Under the pieces are notes generated by a model that worked only from the letters and a program-made list of their open reading frames with translations, did no database searches and was not told the origin of the DNA. Positions 10,281 to 20,622 of a stretch of DNA of 64,000 nt are shown here, one piece after another. Positions within the stretch are counted from its first letter, which is position 1. Every line of letters starts with the position of its first letter. Source of the stretch: Proales similis. Taxonomy: Eukaryota > Rotifera > Eurotatoria > Ploima > Proalidae. The stretch is from positions 2,294,001 through 2,358,000 of the forward strand of contig JAGVRJ010000004.1 in the NCBI GenBank assembly GCA_019059635.1. Direction: 5' to 3'. The position numbers were made by a program, and so were the translations under genes.

Positions 10281-10549
10281 ACTGAAAATTCAGCCCAAAA
10301 GGATAAGGTGATTTAAATTCGTAATATGCAGTGATTGGCATAATTTGCCGTTCTGAAATGTGAGCCAAAGAGGCCTTCACAGAAATAGGAGCTAGTGCTA
10401 AGCAGAAAAAAAAGAGCGACAGAGTGAGCGGAAATATTTCCATTTGCGACTGAAATCTCGATTCACACTTGTCCCTCCTATTCCTTTTGGCGGCAGAGAA
10501 ATTTTAAAATACAGATCGCAGCCATCTGGCCAAAAAATCTGTTTAGAAC

Positions 10550-12991
10550 ATGAATTTGATAGAACTGATTTTGCTATTGAATCTGGCTACTCTCTCAGAT
10601 CAGTCGAGTGACTATTGTAAACGGGTCAAGCACATATTCAGCCATTATCTGGTCTGCTTCTTAAGCAACGACTCATCGCTCAACTCGGCAGAGCTCAGAG
10701 GTCAGATCAAGTCGCTTGGTAGCTACGAGGTTATTCTAATAGAGCGTAATAAAAACGCTCTATTCTTGAGCAATCGACTATTCAGCGAGTCAATCGACTA
10801 TCTCTTCGCATATAACATCGGTGAAGTAATTTTACACGGCTTTGGGGGGATAGACATCAATTTCGATGCTCGCTCTCTTAACAATCTGTTGAGTCATAAT
10901 TTTGAACCAATGTCGATTAAATTTGATTACAGCCGCCTTCAGATGGTTGACAGCTTGGGCATAATGGTCAATACATGCGACCTGAACGAATTAGAAGCAG
11001 TTCTGAATGGTGGCCACCGAGCCAAGTTTTTGAATTCACTGCGATTCTTGGAGCAGACCAAATATCAACAGATGATGTGTCCTTACTTGTTCATAAACGC
11101 TCAAATAGGAGAGCTCTTCATTAGCCACATGGTCGATTCACTCGTTAAATTAAACGTATTGACGTTTGGTCAACTCAAACGCAACGGCTCCCTGGTTCAA
11201 CTCAATTCAAGCGTCGAATATTTGAATTTTCGTCACATTTACATGACTCTACTTTCTGATCTCACATTTTCTCCTCAGGTGTTTGAGAGCGAAATACGCT
11301 GCCTGATGATCGAAGGCATCCTCGGTCAAGTTCAGCCGCAGTTTCTTCACAAACTCAATGTTCACTATATTGGCGTGGAGTTGCGCAACTTTCGTCAATT
11401 TTTCGCTCTCAATCTCGAATGGCTGCAAGTCGGCAAAGAAGTGAATGAGGCGCACCAGCGGCAAATGTTTTTCATTCAGGCCAAAAGCGACTTTGATGCT
11501 TACTTGGTGGAAGGGCTCGGCACGCCTCTTCAAGTCTACGAGAAGCAGTTTTACTATTTTCCTGATGAAGACTTTTGCTTATTTGCCAAATATCCCACTT
11601 CGACCTGGTACCATATTATCCAGGATCTTGACATGAACGCCTCGTGCACAGTGATCTGGTTGATGCAGGCATATTTGAACCCTTCGTATACTGACGAAGC
11701 TCAGCAGTTCATTCGGTTGCGCTCCGACTCCCCGTACGCAATCATTGACTTTACTCATCTATCAGGCCAGCTAGAGGGAAAGTTTGAAAGTCTCTGGGCT
11801 CAATGCAATATGAGTCGACGAGTTGAAATGTGCTCTAGTCCCAAGATTGAACTCAAAGTCGAATGGACAATTTATGACACCGTTTTCACTGTCGCATACA
11901 GCAAATTCATTCTAGTTGTACTAGGACAGCCGGTTTTACTCACAGTCGGACTATTACTAAGCACTGCCAGCATATTCACTATTCGCCGAGCCCTTCAAAA
12001 GCTAGAGAGCCACTCGAGTAAACCTGACGACAAACTGCATCGTCAAAAGGTCCTGTTCATTTACTTGATGGCTTATTTCGTATTTTCGCTTGTCTACTGC
12101 GCCTTTAAACTGCCGTCTTTGCTAGCTGAATGCGTTAAATTGGACGGTATTTATTGCTCGCCTCTGCTGACCAATCGATCGATGCGGTTGTTTAATCTTT
12201 TCGCTTGTATTTACGCTGCGAACGTGGGCAAACTGGGCGCCAATCTAACGCAATGTGCATTTAGTCAGTCGCGTCTATTGATGAATCTGAACTCGAAATC
12301 GAGAATTTTAAAACTTTTCGCTCGCTCTACACCTACGGTAGTCATTACTTTTATAATTATTATCTCATTCACTTTCAATCTGGTTCGGCTCTTCTACAAT
12401 GAGCAATACAGTATTGAGCAAATAAATCAACATCCTGGCTACAATTTGTTCTACTACATAAGATCAAACCGACTGTTATCTCGAACCGAGCCAACCGCGT
12501 TGATTATTTACACCCTGCTTGTATTAGTTGACGATCTTGGCCTTTTGATCGTCAATTTAATAATCGACTTGGTGCTCATTAGATTCATAAGACGCAGCTT
12601 TTCTAGCTCGAAAATTACCAGCTTGCAAAACGATCGACTCAAAATGGAGAAAAAAACAACCAAAATGATTTTGCTTGCTGGTCTTTTAGGGGCCCTGGTT
12701 AAACTGCCGCATGCAATGGCAAGCCTCTATCGAAGTCTAGAGACGATCAACGACCTTGGCGCTGACATTTACCTCGGCTCTGCCTGCATTTTCATGAACG
12801 CTATATTCGACTCACTTTGTCTTAATTTAAACGCCCTTACTGAAGCTCTCCTTCCCCTGGGCACAATAATCAACTTTCTCTCCCTTTATAAATTGAATGG
12901 AAAATTCAGAAAAGAATTCAAAAACTTTTTTACACCCGAATGTACAAAAACTGGATCTACTCCGTCCACTACGCGCAATAGAAATGACTGA
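10550..12991 (+). CDS. Orphan seven-helix receptor with large ectodomain
   Basis: A single-exon 813-residue frame. Residues 1-18 look like a signal peptide. Residues 19-440 form an ectodomain with about ten Cys and repeated Leu-rich segments that may be degenerate LRRs. Seven hydrophobic helices follow at about 450-475, 500-520, 545-567, 597-615, 651-679, 705-725 and 741-778, ending with a short basic tail. A Cys in the second-to-third helix region (GIYCSPLL) could pair with an extracellular loop. DRY and NPxxY motifs of rhodopsin-like receptors are not obvious. I do not recognise the subfamily; a divergent class A leucine-rich or class B-like receptor is possible. A cell-surface sensory or peptide receptor is the likely role. 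Confidence 0.75.
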   Translation: MNLIELILLLNLATLSDQSSDYCKRVKHIFSHYLVCFLSNDSSLNSAELRGQIKSLGSYEVILIERNKNALFLSNRLFSESIDYLFAYNIGEVILHGFGGIDINFDARSLNNLLSHNFEPMSIKFDYSRLQMVDSLGIMVNTCDLNELEAVLNGGHRAKFLNSLRFLEQTKYQQMMCPYLFINAQIGELFISHMVDSLVKLNVLTFGQLKRNGSLVQLNSSVEYLNFRHIYMTLLSDLTFSPQVFESEIRCLMIEGILGQVQPQFLHKLNVHYIGVELRNFRQFFALNLEWLQVGKEVNEAHQRQMFFIQAKSDFDAYLVEGLGTPLQVYEKQFYYFPDEDFCLFAKYPTSTWYHIIQDLDMNASCTVIWLMQAYLNPSYTDEAQQFIRLRSDSPYAIIDFTHLSGQLEGKFESLWAQCNMSRRVEMCSSPKIELKVEWTIYDTVFTVAYSKFILVVLGQPVLLTVGLLLSTASIFTIRRALQKLESHSSKPDDKLHRQKVLFIYLMAYFVFSLVYCAFKLPSLLAECVKLDGIYCSPLLTNRSMRLFNLFACIYAANVGKLGANLTQCAFSQSRLLMNLNSKSRILKLFARSTPTVVITFIIIISFTFNLVRLFYNEQYSIEQINQHPGYNLFYYIRSNRLLSRTEPTALIIYTLLVLVDDLGLLIVNLIIDLVLIRFIRRSFSSSKITSLQNDRLKMEKKTTKMILLAGLLGALVKLPHAMASLYRSLETINDLGADIYLGSACIFMNAIFDSLCLNLNALTEALLPLGTIINFLSLYKLNGKFRKEFKNFFTPECTKTGSTPSTTRNRND

Positions 12992-13624
12992 AATCAACGT
13001 CTAAAGCAAACGCGATTAGATTTGTAACAGTTTGGCTACAAAAATTTTATTCAGCTGCCTACAGGTACATACTTCAGAGAACTTGAGCTCATTTGCACAT
13101 GTTGAAGGCTCATGTGCATTGCATAAGAAAAGCAAACAGAAATTCGAATGGAGAAGATTGTTTATTGGTTCTAGAAGACTCAAGTTGATGCAAATTAGGG
13201 GGAAAAACAACCCGAAGCATGTTGTCCTGGAACAGCAGACCTCTTGGCCATGAAAACTGGAAAAAACAAAGGCCCACATCGGAAGGTTGTTTTTAAGAAA
13301 CTCGAGAATGCTATGAGTTGAAAAGAAAAATCGAAAAACGGTCGACTAGTCGATGGTTCATTAATAAATCTCGTGAATAAAATATACTTGAGTAAATGTC
13401 TCAAAAGAGTAAGCGACAAGTGAGAGAGAAAAGAAAGCTCCTAATTAATTTAGCATGGAATAGCAGCTATGAAAACTGAGCCGACATCTTGAAGGTCTAA
13501 AACTGATTTAAGCCGCAAATGTTTTAATGACGCAAATAAGAAAAAAAATCATTCACTGGCAGAATCGTTCGATTATTTCTGGACTTGATTTGCTTTCAAG
13601 CTGAGTAAACAAGATGAACCGGTC
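12992..13624. other. Intergenic region, no gene seen
   Basis: Short overlapping open frames on both strands lack recognisable features. It lies between the orphan receptor and the TATA box of the next gene. Confidence 0.4.
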
Positions 13625-13633
13625 TATATAAAT
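13625..13633 (+). promoter_or_regulatory. TATA box of the first EGF-receptor gene
   Basis: TATATAAAT lies 71 bp before the proposed start codon at 13696. The sequence and spacing fit a TATA promoter with a short 5' untranslated region. Confidence 0.55.
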
Positions 13634-13695
13634 ACCCTAAGCCTTCAAATTTGTTGGCCAGAGAACAGAAACCGGAAAAATCAGTCAATTCAAAA

Positions 13696-16600
13696 ATGCA
13701 AATGATTTTTATTTTCTTAGTCTCTTTGGCGCCGCTTTGTTTGGCCTCGGGTGAGAGTAGGATGAATGTTAAATTGCTTATCGAATTTAACACGCTTGTA
13801 AAGGCTGGGCTAACTTGTCTTGGTTGTGTCCACCTCATTCGTCCTTGTTCAAGCCGGTGAAGTACTGTCGCTTATTAGTAAGAACTCGCGATCAAAACTT
13901 GACGGCCAGTATTGACTTCGCCAATCGAACAGTGGGAGTCTTTCCCCTCCGAGGTTTGTCAAGCTGTCTATCTGACAGCTCGAATGTCATTTTAATTTCT
14001 TAGTTATAGGCGATCCGCCTAAAACCTACCAGGGCTACTTGGCATCGTCTAATGTGACCGATGAAATCTTTGAGTCTTCACAGCATCGCTTTGTTATCCC
14101 TCAAACCTATTTCACCAGCCCGCTTTACGTAAAAGGCATTGAATTTCACGTTATTCGAAACGGAACCGTCAAAATCGGAGTAGGCAAAAAAAAAAGGGGT
14201 TTAAGCTTCTAGTTCACATGAGAAAATCAATTCTAGATCGCAAAGTTTAGCTGCCTCGAACAAGTTGCCTGTCAAAATGCCCTGGCTAATCGTGGGACAC
14301 AGACCACCGAAGTTCAAATATTAAAATCGTACCAATGGAATGTTACACTTGGATACAATTTTTACAACCTGAGCGAGAGTGGTGAGCTGTTTGAAAGAGG
14401 CTCAGTGGTTTATTTCGATTCAACTAGCACTCGACTTGCATTGCATAATGATGCCAACGGCTACCACTTAATTTGGGACAGTTGGGGTCGCCTTTCTCGA
14501 CGAACAAGCAATGATGGGGTGTACAGCCTCAGGCTCCTGGTTGATCCTCTCTATGAGTTCAACATAACTGTTGATCCAACGTACAATGAAAAGCTGAACT
14601 ACACACTGAGCGCCACTTCAAGCTTGTCGAATGAAACCATATCGCACACCATTAGAGTCTGGCCATGTAAGTATACACCAGATATTAACCGTTTATTTTT
14701 GTGTCAACAAAAATTTTAAATTCAGATTTGGATTTTAATTTCACGTGTCCAACCCAAGTCGAGTTTGCTTTGACATTTCAGTGCCCACTGGTCGTAATTA
14801 CTGAGCTTAATTCCTTGTCCGGGTTCTATTGGATACAAGACGATACTAAACTTATTCCATTCAGCTTTTCGAGTATGAATTATTATCTCATGCATGCTCT
14901 GTGATGATTAAGCTCACTTTTGATTCGTATTCGATGAAGGCTTTTCGCCAGTTCAGACTGACCCAGGCCTGAATTTAACGCTCTATCAGAGCTCTTTTAC
15001 ATTTTCAAGACGCTTTTCCATACCCTCAACTCAAATCGGCAAATTTAACATCCCCGATTCGCCTTATGAGCATTCCTTTCAGTTCAAGGTCATCAGAGGT
15101 ACTCAAAAAAATGCTCACCAACTCTCATTAATGGCCAACTAAAACTTCTCAAAATAGACGTTTTCTATCCAGTGATGTGTTCCAAAGTTGTTTTGGTCGG
15201 CAATGAAGCGTTTTGCGACATAACAATCACTTCAGACTGGCGGCAAAATATAACTTTGGAGTATAGATGGAGCCGCCAAATGAGATTAATTGACTTGAAT
15301 AGTAGGTCCCCACTCTCTCTTTATACTTTTTGGCGTGTCACACATTTCACTGCAACAATAGTGGTCCTTGATCCCAGTGAGCTGGGTTTTTCAAAAACTG
15401 TGACCCTCAGTTACATTTATTCCACCGAGAACAACAATGAATTTGCCATTCAACTCAAAGACTCATCAGTGATGGAAAAGACGATAATTAGCTCTTTGTT
15501 CGGTAATCACACACACTTCTGTCCAAAATTTACATTTTTATATTCTAATTAAATTCAATCCCATATCGCATTATCTCAGACAGGAAAGTCGAATGTAAAT
15601 TTGAAGAAAACAAAATAACGGGCCTCGACTATTCTTATGAGTTTCATGTTTCAACTGTTTTCCGTAATTTGACCGAATTGACAATTGACTTGGATGACGG
15701 CTCTGAACTGATTCTGAATATGACTGGTAACTCTTTGTTCTCCCGAGAAATTCGCCTCTTCCATACATCAACTCAAGCTGGGCGGTTAAGGCTATGCGGG
15801 CCAACCAGACCTGCAGGTGAACTACGGAAGGCGGACTGAGTCAACTCCACTGAGTTTGAGCCCAACTCCCAACACCACGTATATTTTGACAAACACAGAA
15901 TTCGGCAAAACTGCCGTAGTTAAATCAATTTCAATCGTTTCTTCTTCCCAGGGAATTGTACGATTAGCGGTAAATATTTCTTCATCGTAAAATCGCACAG
16001 CAAGTCAAACAAATTTGCTTTTTGAATATAGTTCGCTTCATTTAGAGTTTGCGGAACATCAACAACCTGCCGGCAACACTTTGAAGATGTACAAAGAGTT
16101 CATATAGATAAAATGAGTGAAATTTTCACACTGGAGGTTAAAAATGGCCTCAATACTCTGCAGCTGGGTGATGAGTACGTTTGCGAGCAAGGATGTGTGC
16201 CTGTTTACTACTATGAGCCAGGAGACGCTCAAATCGCTTTGACTAATCAGGATTGCGCGACGCACGATTACATTTGGGCGTCGAATGGGGATTTAATTCG
16301 CTTGGATGCCGATAAAAAGCTACGTTTTATGGTCCAAGTTCATGGCGAGCTTTACCAAAAAACACCCAAATATGGCTTTACAAAAATGTTCGCCGTTGGT
16401 AGAAGCTATAATATTCAATCACGTCTAGTCGGCTACCCGGAAGTTTACAGCTGCCCGACCGATGTCAGCGACGGTGAGTTAAACCAGCTGCGTTTTACCC
16501 ACTCTTTTGATTTGTCGAAATCAAATAGACAATGTAATAAGCGTAAATTGTGATGGCCAAGTGTTTGAGATTGGCGACAGAGTGCGCTGTACTTTTGATG

Positions 16601-18165
16601 TTATAGCCCACACAAATGTGAGTGCAGTCATGAGCATAGAAGCGCTCAATACTTCGACTGAGTGGCCAGTCCAGGAAACTAAGCAATTTGAGTCCTATTT
16701 CGGACCTGCTGATAAAAACAAAATTTCCAATTCCGATTCGAATTCAAGATTTTTGTTACTAGGCACAATGTTCAAGTTTGATTGTGAAATGCTCGGCATT
16801 GAACTAGATGCAGAGCAGCCGGGCGACGTCAAATTTGAAGTAAGTATTCGTCGCAAAATTAAAAGATTATTTAACCTTGAGAATCGCTTGTTGCAGATTT
16901 TGATAGAAAAAAGCTGTGTTGGCCTAAAATATGAGGAATGCTTGGATGTCATGAATTCGAAGAGAAACTTTAACTTAAGCGATTACGAAATTGTGGACAG
17001 CACCAGCGAGAACCTTCTAGAAGGATTGAACAAGATAAATCTAACCAGATTTGTTCGCCAGGGCTCGTTTGTTAGCATTGAGTACTTATCGGCGCCCATT
17101 ATAAGTCTAGTGCAAAAATGGCATGTAAAAGACTTGACTGTAGACGAGATGAGCAATGTGACAAATTCGGATCATACTCATAATTTGAGAGTATTAACAA
17201 ATCGAAAGCTATCAATTTGGAAAGGAAATTTAGAACTTGAACTTAACACTTCTGGCAATTATCAAGTGAACTCTAGAGTAAAAGACAACTATGGTCGAAC
17301 ATTGCATTCTTTAAATCATACGGTCAGAGTTGGCGAGTCACCAACAACAGCTTCAACCACTTTGGCACCAACCACAGCTCCGGTGCAAGTGAGCATCGGC
17401 CTAAACTTGTCAGTGCCAACGGGGCCGATCGACATGGAGTCGAGCAGTAGTGTAGCCATTGTGGTGAGTATTATGGAGGTCTACACCGGCGACCTGACAG
17501 GCTGCCTGTCAAACTGTTCCGGAAACGGTCAGTGCGTTGTGAATAATCAAGGTCAAGTGAGCTGTGCGTGTGACACTTTCTATACCGGTGATTCATGCCA
17601 AGTTGACGTTCGGCCCTGTTCTAAAAAGCTCTGCCTCAACAATGGCTCATGTTTGAACGTGCTGAAAAGCAACAACTCGGACGCGTTCGATTTCGAATGC
17701 AAATGCGGCAGTAGCTTTTATGGTGAGCGATGTCAGTTAAAGCGAGATATTTGCGCCAACACCACATGCTCTGGAAATGGAAAATGCAAAGCAGATGATC
17801 AAGGTCGACCGCAATGTGAATGTTTTCAGCTATACGAAGGCGAGCTGTGCGAGCGACAATCCGCCGAGCTGACCGCCATCAAGTCAATGATCTCAGTGGC
17901 CAGCGTAATTGCCATCTGCGCAATAGTTGCCTCTTACTTGGCAGTGGCTGCGCTCGATTATTTCAAGTATTTCGTGATTGCCAAGCGCACACCCCGTTCT
18001 GCATTAAAAGAGCTCAAGGCAAACTTGAAAGAAAACACTGCTGATTTAAAGCGGCAGATCAGGCAGAAATATACGGAAATGAAGCACAGAAAACTTGCCG
18101 AACCGATGCCAGAAACGGCTGAACCTGAGAAAAGGCCTACATCGGACTCTCAATTAACCAATTAG
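13696..18165 (+). CDS. Large single-pass receptor: unknown ectodomain, three EGF repeats, TM
   Basis: Hand model of 12 exons: 13696-13750, 13879-13953, 14010-14179, 14237-14666, 14726-14872, 14940-15098, 15158-15502, 15580-15726, 15791-15969, 16032-16473, 16529-16839, 16897-18165. Phases agree throughout and give about 1242 residues; the first two junctions and the 15727-15790 intron are the least certain. A signal peptide of about 18 residues is encoded alone by exon 1. Residues 19-1000 are beta-rich with many N-glycosylation sequons and possible PKD-like units, but no certain domain. Three EGF-like repeats lie at about 1021-1145, then a helix at about 1151-1175 and a basic cytoplasmic tail. 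The C-terminal module is shared with the gene at 18535-20378, so the two are tandem relatives. Expected role: cell-surface adhesion or signalling; ligand unknown. Confidence 0.75.
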
Positions 18166-18401
18166 TCGATGCTGTCAACTCAATTCTGTTTCTTTTGCTT
18201 TTTCTTCGCCAACTCTTTCCAATTATGGTTAACTTTGCTCTTGGCCAAAATAAATAGTTGGTGTTTACTTCGAAATTGCCTCAACATCTTCATCATACTC
18301 GATGCCATTAATATTTTTTTATTTTGATTTTCGTCACGCTTTCGTAATTTGCTCGAGGAAAAGCTTAGTTTTTTGCCCGCTAGATCGGGTTGGTTCATAC
18401 A

Positions 18402-18408
18402 TATAAAA
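18402..18408 (+). promoter_or_regulatory. TATA box of the WSC/EGF gene
   Basis: TATAAAA lies 127 bp before the start codon at 18535, in a region without open frames. Confidence 0.5.
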
Positions 18409-18534
18409 GAGCCCCAGTTTTACATCCAACTCATTCTTCGCCAAATTGAGCTTGGAGAAAAAACAGCCAACAGTTGTGCAATAGTAAATAACAAGATTCA
18501 TCAGTTAGAAAGGACAGCGAACAAACATCAAGTA

Positions 18535-20378
18535 ATGCAGTTGACCTCTATTCTCCAGATTTCAATCAGCCTTATTGCTGTATGTTATGGTAAATCGCTT
18601 TGACCTGAATTCTCTGCATCGTCCGAGCTCAATGATAAAACTTTTGAACGAAGGAAACATTAATTCCTACTCGGAGGGATGTAGAAAGCCCAGTCCGGAG
18701 TTTTCAGTGAGGATTAAGGGACCACTTAGCAATGAGGACTGCTACTTTTTCTGCATGGCCTACGGATATGACTCTTCAGGATATCGCTATTCTGGAACAA
18801 ACGATGGGTAAACTCGTTTTGTTTCTATTCTTTTCGTTAGTCCATGATGAGCAATAATTTTGAAGCGATGTTTGTGGCTGTATGAAAACTCGAGGAGGAT
18901 CAGGGATTTTAACATTGTGTTTGACCTATTGCCAAGGAAATCCGTTTGAGTTCTGCGGTTCTCAATCTAATTGGAATGTCTACGAACTTCAAAGTAATTC
19001 TTAATTCCTTGAAAAGCTTTAGCTATCATAAGCTCTGAGCTGTTTGCCAAACCCAAGATCCTCCAACCCCCGTTTACCATGAGCTGGAAAAATGCTATTT
19101 TGTGGGGCAAACAGTCAGTCAATTGTCAAGTGTACACGCAAAGTATTATTCTTGGCAATCAATGTCAAAGGAGTTTTGTGTATCAATCTGCTTTGGCTTC
19201 AAATATCAATACGCTGCTCTACAACAAGGGTAATTGAAGTTGAAATTGAAGAAAGTACGACCCTAAATTTTATATAAAAAAGGGACACTTGCTTTTGTTA
19301 TGAGAGTATCAACAGTCATGTTATCAGTAATGACCTCAACTGTGACATGAACTGCAAGGGAAACAGTGCTCAAGCATGCGGAAGCACAATTTATCAAACT
19401 GTCTACGATCTGGCCACTGTCGATTTTGGCTACGACAGAATCAGTACAACCACTACTACCACAACAACGACCACATTAACCACCATAACAACCGCCACAA
19501 CAATCACCACCGTAGCTCCCACTACCACAGCCTACACCACAACAACAACTACTCCCTTTTCAACGACCGCAGCAGCTCAGACTACCACCACAAACCTCAC
19601 AGCCGCAACAAGCACACCAACTTCCACTATCACAGCCACGGCAAGCACAACTTACACAACTGCCGCCATAACAGCAGCCCCGTCTTCTACAACCCATAAT
19701 ACTTTTTCTGGGCCGGTTGATATCGCCCAGGCAGTGGCAATCATCTCGCAGTTCGCATCCTTTAGTGAACTAGGGACCCAACAGCTCGTCCAACTCCTTT
19801 CCATCGACTATGACATTTCCCACTGCCTGGCCAACTGCTCCAACCGAGGACAGTGCGTTCTCAATCAGCAAGGCAAACTAGACTGTCAATGCCTGGCCAA
19901 CTTTCAAGGCAGCAAATGTGAAGCCAGCTCGCTTCCCTGCAGCTACTCACCCTGCGCCAACAACGCCACTTGTACTAACTTGCCGCTAAACGACTCCTCG
20001 TACAACTTTGCGTGTATTTGCCCTCCAGGCTACCATGGCGGCCGATGTCAACTCCAACAAAACCTTTGTGCCGGAGTCGAATGCTCGGGCAACGGTATCT
20101 GCCGACAAGATCTCAGGAACATGACCACCATTTGTCGGTGCTTTTCTTCCTACAGCGGCGAGCAATGTGAGATCATCTCAGGTGAAATGAAAACAGTAAA
20201 AACTACAATTTCGATCGCCTCGGTGATTGCGATCGTTATTCTCTGTCTCCTCTATTCGCTGTTCATAATCAGTGACATAAGCGATTACATTTTGAGAAAA
20301 CGATTCAAGCGGGCGAAGAAGCCAAGAAGAAAGGAAGAGCCATTTGAGATATACAAACCAGAATATGTCAACAATTAA
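18535..20378 (+). CDS. Single-pass receptor: two WSC domains, Thr-rich stalk, three EGF repeats, TM
   Basis: Hand model of five exons: 18535-18589, 18654-18807, 18866-18993, 19058-19229, 19283-20378. It keeps phase and gives about 534 residues. Exon 1 encodes only an 18-residue signal peptide and is 55 nt long, exactly as in the upstream gene. Two WSC-type domains follow at about residues 26-110 and 120-195; their Cys pattern includes CFxxC, CGC or CFC, and CxGN...CG. WSC domains are Cys-rich modules linked to carbohydrate binding and also occur in polycystin-1. A Thr/Ala-rich mucin-like stalk spans about 205-295, three EGF-like repeats about 348-465, then a helix at about 479-502 and a basic tail. 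A surface adhesion or sensing protein is likely. Confidence 0.82.
19440..19690 (+). repeat. Thr-rich low-complexity coding tract (ACN repeats)
   Basis: ACN codons dominate about 250 bp in the last exon of the WSC/EGF gene and encode the mucin-like stalk. Such tracts are often length-polymorphic and densely O-glycosylated. Confidence 0.85.
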
Positions 20379-20415
20379 GGTCTCTGTGAAGTCTCTCTAA
20401 AGCCAAAAACAAATT

Positions 20416-20496
20416 CGCTGCGAGCAGGATTTGAACCTGCGCGGGTAACCCCAACAGATTTCAAGTCTGTCGCCTTAACCACTCGGCCATCGCAGC
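20416..20496 (-). tRNA. tRNA-Ser (anticodon UGA)
   Basis: On the minus strand the sequence folds as an 81-nt class II tRNA. It has acceptor arms GCTGCGA and TCGCAGC with discriminator G, a D arm with AGTGGTTAAGG, an anticodon loop CTTGAAA reading UGA, a long variable arm and a T loop GTTCAAATCC. The long variable arm and G73 are typical of serine tRNA. No intron. It lies between the 3' ends of the WSC/EGF and MOXD1 genes and differs at four positions from the tRNA at 29603-29683. Confidence 0.97.
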
Positions 20497-20622
20497 TGCA
20501 ACTAAATGTGAAACACTTTGAATTTTGATTTCGATTTAAATAAAAGCTAAGCACTTGTGATGCGAACAAACTAATTTATTCTATGAAAAAAGAAAAATGT
20601 TTCAAGCCTGCCTAAATTTGCC

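Noticed and set aside
19376-19699. His/Asn-rich 107-codon frame
   Set aside because: It is the shifted reading of the ACN-rich stalk of the WSC/EGF gene.
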